From positions 1-64,000 of the forward strand of contig DASXVN010000080.1 of assembly GCA_036504235.1 (NCBI GenBank): a stretch of DNA of 64,000 nucleotides, in the 5' to 3' direction. The notes under the pieces were generated by a model. It saw only the letters and a list, made by a program, of their open reading frames with translations, was not told the DNA's origin and searched no databases. Source of the DNA: Zipacnadum sp036504235 (GTDB lineage Bacteria; Armatimonadota; Zipacnadia; Zipacnadales; Zipacnadaceae). The position numbers were made by a program, and so were the translations under genes. Positions within the stretch are counted from its first letter, which is position 1; the number at the start of each line of letters is the position of its first letter. This document shows positions 35,124-42,880 of the stretch, one piece after another.

Positions 35124-37076
35124 CTAGGTTCCGACGAGCGAGGCGGCGGCCAACTCCTCCGTACAGCGTCGCGCGGCCAGCCGCAAGAGCACATATCGGG
35201 CGTAAGCCTCGTCGTCCCAGGGTCCCTTCGCCTCCTCGCGTGCCTTCTCCTTCCCCGGTTCTGTCTCCGGCGGGAGGAGGGCCTGCAGGGTCGCCGCGCC
35301 CAGGTCGCCCCCGCGCCAGAGCTCCGCGGCTCCCGCGGGGCTGCCGCTGACGATCTGGGCCACGACCTGCCGGAGCAGCGTCACCCGTGCCCCCGCCACG
35401 CCCGCCCCCAACCGCGCCAGTTGCGCCTGGTACAGCGCCTGCTTGATCGCGCACAGCTCGCGCAGGGACCCGTCCGCCTCGCGCCGGGCCTGCTTCAGGG
35501 TGGCCCGCGCCACCTCCACTTCCCCCTGCACCAGCGCGTAGCGGCTGAACACCAGCCGCCCCCAGGGCCGGTCCGCCCCGGAGGTCAACAGCGCCAGGAA
35601 CACCGGCGAGATCTCCAGCGCCACCCGCCGCAGCGAGGCCGAGGCTTCCGCCATCTTCTGCAGGGAGGTCACGTGGGAGGTCGCGGCCCGCCGCAGCGCC
35701 TCCTGGAGGCTGGCGGCCGCCGCCTCATATTCCGCCGCCCCTCGCGGGGCGGGAGAGGCCGGGGCCAGCGCCCGCGACTCGGCCACCAGACAGTCCGGCA
35801 GATCGTACTCCAGCCAGCGCATCTCCATGAGCTGGTCGGAGGTGTGCGAGAGCTCCAGCAGCAGCGACGCGGCCTGAGCTACGAGCAGATAACGCCCCTC
35901 GCCGGCCGGCTCCACCGCCACCACCTGCGCGGCCTCCAGGGCCTGGTTGAAGTCGGCATTGGCCCGCAGATCAGTCGTCTCGGAAGCGATCTTCGCGCGC
36001 CATTTGCGGCGGAGCTTGTCCTGCTGACTGAGTTCCGCGACCGCCTCGTCCAGGTTCCGGCGCAGCTCGGTCCCGGGCTCCCAGGTGGCCGCCGGCGCCG
36101 GCGCGGCCGCGGGAAGCTGCTCGCGCAGCGCTTGCGCGTCGGCGTTGGCGGGGTCCAGCCGCAGCGCCCGGTCCAGCGCCTCCCGGGCCGCGGCCTCCCG
36201 GCCCTGAGCCTGGTAGACGCGCGCCGCCGCCGCGGGGAGCGAGGCCAGTTCCGGCGCCTGCTGTTCCGCCGCTTCCAGGAGCTGCGCCGCGCGCGCGTAT
36301 CGCGCCCGGCCAGCCAGTTGCTCGGCCAGGACCAGTTGGTCGCCCGCGCTGATCATCGCCCCTAGCTGCGCGCGCACCGACGCCTCGCGCTGGCGCGATT
36401 CCGGATGTGTGGCCAGCAACGTCTGCCAGTAACTCCAGCGGCTCTGGCCCTCCGCGATCAGCCCCAGAAACTCGGCGACTCCCTGCGGATCGTAACCGGC
36501 TCGCAAGCTAATACGCGCCCCCTCGCGGTCCGCTTCCGCCTCCTGGCGCCGCGACTGCCCCAGGCCGTCGAGCAACTGCGCCACCCGATAGCCCATCATG
36601 CCGGTGGAGTTCACGCGCCCCGCCAGGGCCTGCCCCAGCGCCCACAGCAGCGTCTGTCGCTCCATGATCCGCTGGAAATCGCGGTCCTGCACGTGTCCGA
36701 CTTCGTGTGCCAGCACGCCCGCCAGCTCATCGTCCGAGTCTACATGCCCCAGCAGCCCCACGTCGCAGTAGATTCGTCCGCCGGGGAGGGTGAAGGCGTT
36801 GATCTCTCCGGAATTGAGCAGGCCAAACCGGCATTTCAGATCGCCGCGCGCACTGGAGGCGGAGACCTGCGCGCCCACCTCCCGCACCCAGCGCAGCAAT
36901 GTGGGATTGTGGCACACGCCATACTCTTCTTCGTAGTAACGGGCGGCCACCTCTCCCGCTTCCTCCTCGAGGCTCGCGCGGCAGCAGGTCACTCCCAGCC
37001 CGCAGACCAGCAGCCCGGCGAGCAGGACTGCCGGCAGGCGACGACGATAGCAAGGGCGAGCCGAGGCGTTGGTCAT
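35124..37076 (-). CDS. Secreted M48-family zinc metalloprotease with TPR region (650 aa)
   Basis: Resembles BepA/LoiP-type proteases. Signal peptide RRRLPAVLLAGLLVCGLGVTCC (possible lipoprotein cysteine near 31-32). Zinc motif HEVGH at 124-128, glutamate ligand in EAEADREG (near 181), preceded by EINAFTLPGGRIYCDVGLL, the substrate-side strand typical of M48. Residues about 250-340 look like TPR repeats (AREALDRALRLDPANADA). The rest is a helical domain without known motif. I take ATG 37076 rather than the upstream 37154, because it gives a normal signal peptide; neither has a good ribosome binding site. Probably envelope protein quality control. Confidence 0.9.
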   Translation of the reverse strand: MTNASARPCYRRRLPAVLLAGLLVCGLGVTCCRASLEEEAGEVAARYYEEEYGVCHNPTLLRWVREVGAQVSASSARGDLKCRFGLLNSGEINAFTLPGGRIYCDVGLLGHVDSDDELAGVLAHEVGHVQDRDFQRIMERQTLLWALGQALAGRVNSTGMMGYRVAQLLDGLGQSRRQEAEADREGARISLRAGYDPQGVAEFLGLIAEGQSRWSYWQTLLATHPESRQREASVRAQLGAMISAGDQLVLAEQLAGRARYARAAQLLEAAEQQAPELASLPAAAARVYQAQGREAAAREALDRALRLDPANADAQALREQLPAAAPAPAATWEPGTELRRNLDEAVAELSQQDKLRRKWRAKIASETTDLRANADFNQALEAAQVVAVEPAGEGRYLLVAQAASLLLELSHTSDQLMEMRWLEYDLPDCLVAESRALAPASPAPRGAAEYEAAAASLQEALRRAATSHVTSLQKMAEASASLRRVALEISPVFLALLTSGADRPWGRLVFSRYALVQGEVEVARATLKQARREADGSLRELCAIKQALYQAQLARLGAGVAGARVTLLRQVVAQIVSGSPAGAAELWRGGDLGAATLQALLPPETEPGKEKAREEAKGPWDDEAYARYVLLRLAARRCTEELAAASLVGT

Positions 37077-37202
37077 ATCAACTTGCAGACTGCCGGGGGC
37101 CGACCGCGGTTCCCTTTCCGGCCTGGGGCCGGTCGAGCGGACCCGCCCCCACAAACAGAGAGAGCGGCAGGACCGAAGTCCTCCCGCTCACCTGAAATGA
37201 AG

Positions 37203-37232
37203 AAAACCCGGCAGGACCAAGTCCCGCCGGGT
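37203..37232 (-). terminator. Rho-independent terminator of the PEP-CTERM gene
   Basis: On the minus strand ACCCGGCGGGACTTGGTCCTGCCGGGTTTTC, beginning 17 bases after the stop. A second weaker hairpin (AGCGG...CCGCT, about 37163-37188) follows. Confidence 0.85.
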
Positions 37233-37248
37233 CTGGAGTCAGTATGAC

Positions 37249-37950
37249 CTACGCGACGTCGCGCAGGGCGCGCCGCCGTCGGCGCCAGGCTCCGGCAAAC
37301 CCGACCAAGCCCAAGCCCATCAGGGCCATCGTTCCGGGCTCGGGTACGGGATCGTAGTAGTACGTGACCGTCGCGTAAGCGCTGGAGGACGAATCGAACC
37401 GTGACTGCATCGTGGAGCTTCCGGTCGCAGAAGAACTGCCGAATGATTCGAGCCCCGTGCCCAGCAACTGGTAGCCACCGGCACCGGTGAACAGGTCCAG
37501 GTAGTAGGCGTCGGTGCTGGTGAAGGCGTTGCTCAAGTTACCGGCCAGGGCACTGTGGATAACAGTGTCCGTTCCCTCATAGTCCGTAGTCCCGTCGTAG
37601 TTCGGGACCAAGTCCGTTTTGGTGGCGTACGGAAGGACATTGACGATCAGGTTACCGGTCGTCGGATCGGTAAGTGTGAGCGTGGCCTCCAGGCGCGAGG
37701 TGATGCTGCGAGCAGTACCTCCGAGGTTCTCCACCATGGAAGAGCCCTCGACGTGGCCGTAGAGGTTGATCTCGACCCGGTTCAGGGTCCCCCATTTGGT
37801 GTCAAACATCCGCATGTACAGCGTGTCGTTCCAGTCGCCGTGCGTGACGCCGGGATGATTGGACTCGAAGGTCAGAAAGTCTGCCTGAACGGCTACAGTG
37901 CCGATAATCAACGTGCTAACGACCAATGCGGCGAGAACCAGATGTCGCAT
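37249..37950 (-). CDS. PEP-CTERM sorted secreted protein (233 aa)
   Basis: Signal peptide MRHLVLAALVVSTLIIGTVAVQA at the start chosen at 37950 (GAGGGAC before the ATG). The C-terminus is a textbook PEP-CTERM: VPEPG, a hydrophobic helix TMALMGLGLVGFAGA, then an RRRRR cluster. The body (WGTLNRVEINLYGHVEGS..., EATLTL) resembles the 'choice-of-anchor E' domain that often precedes PEP-CTERM. Such proteins are exported and processed by an exosortase, and often belong to the exopolysaccharide matrix. No exosortase lies in the window. Confidence 0.92.
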   Translation of the reverse strand: MRHLVLAALVVSTLIIGTVAVQADFLTFESNHPGVTHGDWNDTLYMRMFDTKWGTLNRVEINLYGHVEGSSMVENLGGTARSITSRLEATLTLTDPTTGNLIVNVLPYATKTDLVPNYDGTTDYEGTDTVIHSALAGNLSNAFTSTDAYYLDLFTGAGGYQLLGTGLESFGSSSATGSSTMQSRFDSSSSAYATVTYYYDPVPEPGTMALMGLGLVGFAGAWRRRRRALRDVA

Positions 37951-38092
37951 AGTCCCTCTTCCGTACCCCCCGATATCGCCAGTGACACCACCTGCCCGGC
38001 GGGGATTATGCCCGAGGTGGCCTCCGCCTGTCAAGACCCAGCGTCCCAGATGGCCAAAAATTCGTCAAATTCTTCGTCCGCGGGCCCCTGAC

Positions 38093-38122
38093 TTGACCGG
38101 ACGGGGTGCATTCTGTTAGCAT
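38093..38122 (+). promoter_or_regulatory. Promoter of a probably leaderless gene
   Basis: TTGACC (38093-38098), 18-base spacer, TAGCAT (38117-38122). The predicted start site falls at or next to the ATG at 38129, and no Shine-Dalgarno is present. Confidence 0.55.
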
Positions 38123-38128
38123 TTTCCC

Positions 38129-38419
38129 ATGCAACCCCGTTTCCTGCGCCGGCGGCTGCGGCGTCGAGTCCTGCTGCTGCTCGTGGGCCTGGTCCTCTTC
38201 AGCGGAGGCATCTGGCTGGCGTTGCGGCTCGCCACCCCCTCGACCACTCACCGCGTCCGCATCCTGCCCGGCGCGTCGGCCCCGGCCCCCCAGTACCAGG
38301 TAGACCAGCAGCAGCAGTCCGTGCGCTTCCGCCAGGAGGTCGCGCCCGGCCAATCCCAGGAGTTCGAGGTCAAGAACACCGACCAGGGCCTGCTGGTCAC
38401 CCCCAGCGCCAAGAAATAG
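38129..38419 (+). CDS. Small single-pass membrane protein (96 aa)
   Basis: MQPRFLRRRLRRRVLLLLVGLVLFSG opens with an Arg-rich segment followed by one hydrophobic helix (about 14-33), giving an N-in, C-out topology. The outer part is Gln/Val-rich (QVDQQQQSVRFRQEVAPG). It ends TPSAKK. No recognised family. Followed by a hairpin terminator. Confidence 0.65.
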   Translation: MQPRFLRRRLRRRVLLLLVGLVLFSGGIWLALRLATPSTTHRVRILPGASAPAPQYQVDQQQQSVRFRQEVAPGQSQEFEVKNTDQGLLVTPSAKK

Positions 38420-38442
38420 GCAGCTCCCCGAGGGAAGCTGCC
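38419..38442 (+). terminator. Hairpin after the small membrane protein
   Basis: GGCAGCTCCCCGAGGGAAGCTGCC; stem of 7 bp plus inner CCC/GGG, but only a weak T tract follows (TGGATTTCC). Confidence 0.5.
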
Positions 38443-38494
38443 TGGATTTCCACTTACACTTGTCGGCTCTGAGCAGAGCCGTGAGGGCTGGCTG

Positions 38495-38779
38495 CTAGTC
38501 CGCCACGTACGGAATCAGAGCCATCTCGCGCGAGCGCTTGATGGCGCTGGACACGCGGTTCTGATGCCGGCGGCAGGTCCCCGTCTGGCGAGCCTTGCGA
38601 ATGCGGGCCCGGTCGTCGAGGTACTGGCGCAGCATGCTTACGTTCTTGTAGTCAATGATGATCTCGACTTTGGCGACGCAGAACTGACAATGCTTGCGGC
38701 GCCCGCGGCGTACTCCGCCGCGGCGGTCATCGCGGTCGCCTCGGTCTCGATCGCGGTCTCGGTCTCGCGGTCCGGCCAT
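38495..38779 (-). CDS. rpsR: 30S ribosomal protein bS18 (94 aa)
   Basis: Core matches bS18: KHCQFC, IDYKNVSMLRQYLDDRARI, TGTCRRHQNRVSSAIKRSREMALIPYV. The CxxC...C..H set suggests the zinc-binding (C+) form. The start at 38779 (GGGTGAG before ATG) gives an unusual N-terminus of alternating Arg-Asp (DRDRDRDRGDRDDRRGG). Binds 16S rRNA next to bS6 in the platform. In most bacteria rpsR is co-transcribed with rpsF, ssb and rplI; here it stands alone behind its own promoter. Confidence 0.96.
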   Translation of the reverse strand: MAGPRDRDRDRDRGDRDDRRGGVRRGRRKHCQFCVAKVEIIIDYKNVSMLRQYLDDRARIRKARQTGTCRRHQNRVSSAIKRSREMALIPYVAD

Positions 38780-38821
38780 GTGAAACTCACCCTTCTCGTT
38801 TGCTTGGACTAAAGTGGGAAA

Positions 38822-38839
38822 CCCCCGGCAAAGCGGGGG
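38822..38839 (-). promoter_or_regulatory. Hairpin in the rpsR leader
   Basis: CCCCCG-GCAAAG-CGGGGG lies between the rpsR promoter and its start codon, followed on the minus strand by TTTCCC. Could be an attenuator or an autoregulatory ribosomal-protein site. Confidence 0.5.
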
Positions 38840-38857
38840 CCTCCGCAAACTGGGGAG

Positions 38858-38887
38858 ATTATAGCAGAGCCGCCCCGCGCTAGTCAA
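38858..38887 (-). promoter_or_regulatory. Sigma70-type promoter of rpsR
   Basis: On the minus strand TTGACT (38887-38882), 18-base spacer, TATAAT (38863-38858). It lies just past the stop of the upstream URO-D gene. Confidence 0.85.
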
Positions 38888-38895
38888 CCGAGGGG

Positions 38896-40158
38896 CTACT
38901 CCTCTTCCCCATACGCCGAGGCGATCGCCGCCCGGTGGTCGAACATCTCCTCAATCGGTCCCAGTTGCGCCTCACGCTCCCCGGAGGGCTCGAAGCGGTC
39001 CAGATCTTCCCCGTCGGCGAAGCCCTGCAGCAGCTCCACCATATAGAGGAAGACCCGCAAGGGCACGTCCGGGGGCACGCCGTGGTCCACCGTCGGGATA
39101 TAGCCGCCGTACTCCCGCGCCACCCGGTAGCGCTTGACCACCTCGGCGCGGGCGCGCTGCTTGGTGCGCAGTTCCCGCTTGTCGATCCCGCCCTCCAGGT
39201 ACAGACCCGGGTACTGGCGCAGGAAGGCCTCCGGATCGTTGCCCGCGGCGATTTCCACCGGCGAGAGGCCCTCGATGCCCGGGGGATACATGACCTCCAG
39301 AATCTGCCCGTTGTAGCCGTCGGAATCCATGATGACGCTCTGGACGCCCCGCTCGTGGAAGAAGCGGTTCAGCCGCCGATAGCGCGGCAGCATGAACTCG
39401 CGCATGTGCGCCGGGGAGATCATCGCCGCGTGCTTATAGGCCATATCCTCGGAGATGATGACCTGATCCACCGGGATCTCCCCGAAGGGCTCGCGGCAGA
39501 TCTCCTCCAGGAACCAGGTCCAGTACTCCATCATCTCGTGGACCAGGCCCGGCTGATCGTGGAACCTCACCGACAGTCCCTCAAAGCCGCACCAGTCGCG
39601 GGCGGTCCAGTACAGCCCGGGCACCACCACGATCACCGGCGCGTCACCGCGGCGGCACTGCTCCGCCAGGTCGCGCCAGCCGGTGCCGGGATGGTAGCGC
39701 CGGTAGAGGTCCGGGTTCAGCGTCTCCGGCGCCCCGGAGGAGGGCTCGTCGCTGGCCGTGCGCTCCGGGGTGTGCGGGTCAAAGCGCTGCTTCATCTGCT
39801 CGAAGTCGGCCGGCGTTTTGACCGGGAACTCCAGATAGCGGCGGGTGGCGAAGCCCGCGGTCGGCTGGTTGATGGCATCCCGGCGCAGTACGCCCCAGGA
39901 GTCGCGCCAGATGCGCGTGTTGCCCTGCTCCGAGACGATCTCCTCCGGGAAAGCCGGCCAGGGGCCGAAGAACAGCTTGCCCAGCCCGCAGGCCGGGTCC
40001 TGGCCGACAAACGGGCCCCAGTTTTGGATTTGCTCCTCGTGCAGACCCTGCTTGCGCCAGGCGGCGAAGGTGGCAGCCCGCGGCCCGCCGAAGCGGTACG
40101 GCATGCGGTCCGGCTCCTGATGGCGCAGCACCGCTCGGAATCTCTCGCGATGAGTCAT
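38896..40158 (-). CDS. URO-D/MtaA-superfamily protein, MDSDGY motif (420 aa)
   Basis: Start at 40158 (AAGGGCGTTTGC before ATG) gives the family opening [24 protein letters not shown]. Barrel with [24 protein letters not shown], a conserved segment of this superfamily. At the strand that carries HxC in zinc methyltransferases it has VIMDSDGY (Asp278, Asp280). The C-terminus includes [12 protein letters not shown]. Larger than HemE because of insertions. Substrate unknown; no corrinoid protein nearby. It is followed by the rpsR promoter. Confidence 0.86.
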   Translation of the reverse strand: MTHRERFRAVLRHQEPDRMPYRFGGPRAATFAAWRKQGLHEEQIQNWGPFVGQDPACGLGKLFFGPWPAFPEEIVSEQGNTRIWRDSWGVLRRDAINQPTAGFATRRYLEFPVKTPADFEQMKQRFDPHTPERTASDEPSSGAPETLNPDLYRRYHPGTGWRDLAEQCRRGDAPVIVVVPGLYWTARDWCGFEGLSVRFHDQPGLVHEMMEYWTWFLEEICREPFGEIPVDQVIISEDMAYKHAAMISPAHMREFMLPRYRRLNRFFHERGVQSVIMDSDGYNGQILEVMYPPGIEGLSPVEIAAGNDPEAFLRQYPGLYLEGGIDKRELRTKQRARAEVVKRYRVAREYGGYIPTVDHGVPPDVPLRVFLYMVELLQGFADGEDLDRFEPSGEREAQLGPIEEMFDHRAAIASAYGEEE

Positions 40159-40555
40159 GCAAACGCCCTTCTTTCGCGGGTAATCATTCGCTGAGGAGGT
40201 CTTCCTTGAACAGCGGACCGGCACCTGCCGACGGAGGCGCGAACTTGAGGTCAGCAGAGGGCGTCCGCACTCGTAAGGGGCGGAAGGGTGAGACCCGCGC
40301 CAGTTTTGCCTCACCCCCGGCCCCTCTCCCCGCGCCTTCGGCTGGGGAGAGGGGAGTAAGGCCAACGACAAACGGCCTGGACAGCGGCGGGGTAATTCCC
40401 CCTCCCTTTAGGGAGGGGGTTAGGGGGTAGGGCCGTTTCCGGTGGCCTCTTGCCCCCTCTCGCCCACAAAACTGGGGCTTTGCGGAACAATCCGCGCCGG
40501 GAAGCGGTCCAACGTCCGAACCTGCGTACACCATGATGAAAAGGGAGTGTTGTAT
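40159..40555. other. Divergent intergenic region with R2 repeat
   Basis: No gene supported. It contains an R2 hairpin (40311-40361) and a CCCTCCCTTTAGGGAGGGGGTTAGGGGGTAGGG stretch (40400-40432). It ends with the AAGGGAG ribosome binding site of the next gene. No confident promoter. Confidence 0.6.
40311..40361. repeat. R2 hairpin repeat, long-loop variant
   Basis: CCTCACCCCCGGCCCCTCTCCCC, loop CGCGCCTTCGGC, GGGGAGAGGGGAGTAAGGCC. Confidence 0.8.
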
Positions 40556-42604
40556 ATGAAGAGGGTGCTAAGTTTTGCGCTGATCCTACTCTTAGGCGTG
40601 GCCGCTTTGGCCACTGCCGCCGATCTGCCGCTGCAGCGCGTCGTGCTGTTCTCGACCGGCGTAGGCTATTTCCAGCGCGGCGGCACGGTCGAGGGCGACG
40701 CCACGGTTCTCCTGTCCTTTAAGGTGGACCAGATCAACGACATGCTCAAGTCGCTGATCGTCCAGGACCTGGGCGGCGGCATGGTCGGCCCCGTCACCTA
40801 CGCCCCCCGCGAGCCGCTGGCGCACACCCTGGGGAGCTTCTCGGTCAACCTGGCCGACAACCCCAGCCTCGCCGAGTTGCTCAACCGCCTGCGTGGCAGC
40901 GAGGTGACCGTCACCGGCGTCCGCAACACCCGGGGCTTGGTGCTGGGCGTAGAGGCGCGCGAGGTCACCGTCAAGGACAAGACCGAGTCCGTCGAGTTCC
41001 TCAATCTGCTCACCCCGCAGGGCTTCGCGTCCCTCCCCCTGGCGGGCCTGACTTCGATCAAACTCAGCGACGACAAGACCACCACCGAGTTGACCTCGGC
41101 GCTCGGCGTCATCGCCGCCAGCCGCAACCAGGACAAGCGCGAGGTGCAGCTCAACTTCACCGGCAAGGGCCAGCGCGAGGTCCGCGCCGGCTACCTGCTG
41201 GAGACGCCGGTCTGGAAGACCACCTATCGCTTGGTTGCCGACACCGACAAGCTCTACCTGCAGGGCTGGGCCATCGTCGAGAATACCTCCGACATGGACT
41301 GGAACAACGTGCAAATGGCGCTGGTCTCCGGTCGGCCCATCAGCTTCACCCAGGATCTCTACGAGCCGCTCTTCGCCACCCGGCCCGATGTGCCGGTAGC
41401 CATGCCGGTGCCGGTCACCCCGCGCACCTATGAGGGAACGATGGGCGAGGCCCCGCCGCCCCCCAGCCCCGCTGAGGAGGCCATGTCGGCGCCCAAGGCC
41501 GGCGCGGCCCTCCGCCGCATGGAGTATGCCGCCGCACCGGCCGCACCGGGCTTTGGCGGCGGCCGGGGGGGCAACGGCATGAACCAGGGCCTGGACCGCG
41601 ACGCGATGGCGGCCAGCATGACCGCTATCGCCCAGGGGCAGAACGTGGGTGAGCTGTTCAGCTACACCATCACCCAGCCGATCACCCTGGCCCGCCAGAA
41701 GGCGGCGATGATCCCCATCGTCAGCGCCGACCTCACCGGGGAGAAGGTCTCGCTGTTTGACGCCACCTCCAACCCGACGCATCCGCTTAACGCGCTGCGC
41801 CTGAAGAACACCACCGGCCTGCACCTGATGGCCGGGCCGGTCACCGTCCTGGCCGGCGGCGCCTACGCCGGTGACGCGCTGCTCGACGACCTCAACAAGG
41901 GCGACGAGCGGCTCATCACCTATGCGGTGGACCTGACCACCGAGGTCGCTGTGGACCCCGCCCTGGGCCAGACGCAGATTGTCTCCCTGAAGATTGACAA
42001 GGGCGTGCTGCTGGTCAGCAGCCGCAACCACGTGGAGACCACCTTCACCATCAAGAACCGTGGCGAGGAAGCGCGCAACGTCCTGATCCAGCTCCCGGCC
42101 CGCCCGGGCTGGTCCCTGCTGGAGCCGGCCAAGCCCGCCGAGCAGACCGCCAACTACTGGCGCTTCGCGGTCGCGGTCGCCCCCGGCGCGACGGAGAAGC
42201 TGACCGTCAAGCAGGAGCAGCCGATCATGGAGACCATGGCCCTGTTCGAGGGCGATCCGCTCCCGCGCCTGCAGTACTATATGCGCGCCGCGGTCATTAG
42301 CGACCAGGTCAAGACGGCCCTCCAGGGCTTCATCACCCGCCGCGATGCCCTCCAGCAGGTCGCGGACCAGCTCCAGACCAAGCAGAACCGCCTGGCGGAG
42401 ATCACCAAGGAGCAGGACCGCATCCGCCAGAACATGGCCCAGCTCGACCGCACCTCCGACCTCTACAAGAAGTACGTGACCAAGCTGACCGCGCAGGAAG
42501 ATGAGTACGACACCACGGTCAAGGAGATCGCGGACCTCCAGAAGCAGCAGCAAACGATGAAGGACGAGCTGAGCACCTACCTGCACCAGCTCCAGGCCGA
42601 GTAG
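40556..42604 (+). CDS. DUF4139-type secreted protein with coiled-coil C-terminus (682 aa)
   Basis: Start at 40556 (AGGGAG upstream; signal peptide MKRVLSFALILLLGVAALATA). The protein has the layout of the DUF4140/DUF4139 'mucoidy inhibitor A-like' family: an opening VVLFSTGVGYFQRGG segment, a beta-rich domain with GYLLETPVWKTTYRL and NTSDMDWNNVQMALVSGRPISF (about 215-265), a low-complexity Pro/Ala/Gly linker (about 295-350), then a second beta domain. Residues about 580-682 are a long coiled coil (QTKQNRLAEITKEQDRI...). Likely periplasmic or outer-membrane associated; biochemical role of the family is unknown. Confidence 0.88.
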   Translation: MKRVLSFALILLLGVAALATAADLPLQRVVLFSTGVGYFQRGGTVEGDATVLLSFKVDQINDMLKSLIVQDLGGGMVGPVTYAPREPLAHTLGSFSVNLADNPSLAELLNRLRGSEVTVTGVRNTRGLVLGVEAREVTVKDKTESVEFLNLLTPQGFASLPLAGLTSIKLSDDKTTTELTSALGVIAASRNQDKREVQLNFTGKGQREVRAGYLLETPVWKTTYRLVADTDKLYLQGWAIVENTSDMDWNNVQMALVSGRPISFTQDLYEPLFATRPDVPVAMPVPVTPRTYEGTMGEAPPPPSPAEEAMSAPKAGAALRRMEYAAAPAAPGFGGGRGGNGMNQGLDRDAMAASMTAIAQGQNVGELFSYTITQPITLARQKAAMIPIVSADLTGEKVSLFDATSNPTHPLNALRLKNTTGLHLMAGPVTVLAGGAYAGDALLDDLNKGDERLITYAVDLTTEVAVDPALGQTQIVSLKIDKGVLLVSSRNHVETTFTIKNRGEEARNVLIQLPARPGWSLLEPAKPAEQTANYWRFAVAVAPGATEKLTVKQEQPIMETMALFEGDPLPRLQYYMRAAVISDQVKTALQGFITRRDALQQVADQLQTKQNRLAEITKEQDRIRQNMAQLDRTSDLYKKYVTKLTAQEDEYDTTVKEIADLQKQQQTMKDELSTYLHQLQAE

Positions 42605-42624
42605 CCGACCCGACGCAAGATAAG

Positions 42625-42658
42625 AGGGGCTCAGCCGGAGTGACGGCTGGGCCCCTTA
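42625..42658 (+). terminator. Rho-independent terminator
   Basis: GAGGGGCTCAGCCG-GAGTGA-CGGCTGGGCCCCTT followed by ATTAT, about 20 bases after the DUF4139-type gene. Confidence 0.85.
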
Positions 42659-42667
42659 TTATACGTG

Positions 42668-42709
42668 GCCCCTATCTCTCTACCGCTTGCGGGGGAGAGA
42701 TAACGGCTC
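42668..42709. repeat. R2-related hairpin, CTCTC variant
   Basis: CCCCTATCTCTCTACCGCTTGCGGGGGAGAGATAACGGC. Similar units occur at about 44505-44560 and 44603-44669. Confidence 0.7.
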
Positions 42710-42714
42710 CTGCT

Positions 42715-42772
42715 GTTGCCTTTGCCGTTCCCCCCTCTCCTGCCAGGAGAGGGGCCGGGGGTGAGGCCGGCA
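42715..42772. repeat. R2 hairpin repeat
   Basis: GTTGCCTTTGCCGTTCCCCC...CCTGCCAGGAGAGGGGCCGG...GTGAGGCCGG. This is the cleanest intergenic copy and the best match to the in-frame copy at 16314-16370. Confidence 0.9.
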
Positions 42773-42880
42773 GCCGCCGGGCGAGGACGTGCAGCACGCC
42801 CCTCTCAATTTCCTCGACGCAACCCCCGATTGGTGCTAATATCCCTTTGCTGGGTATACGCTCTTCCGGAGGTGCCTCAG

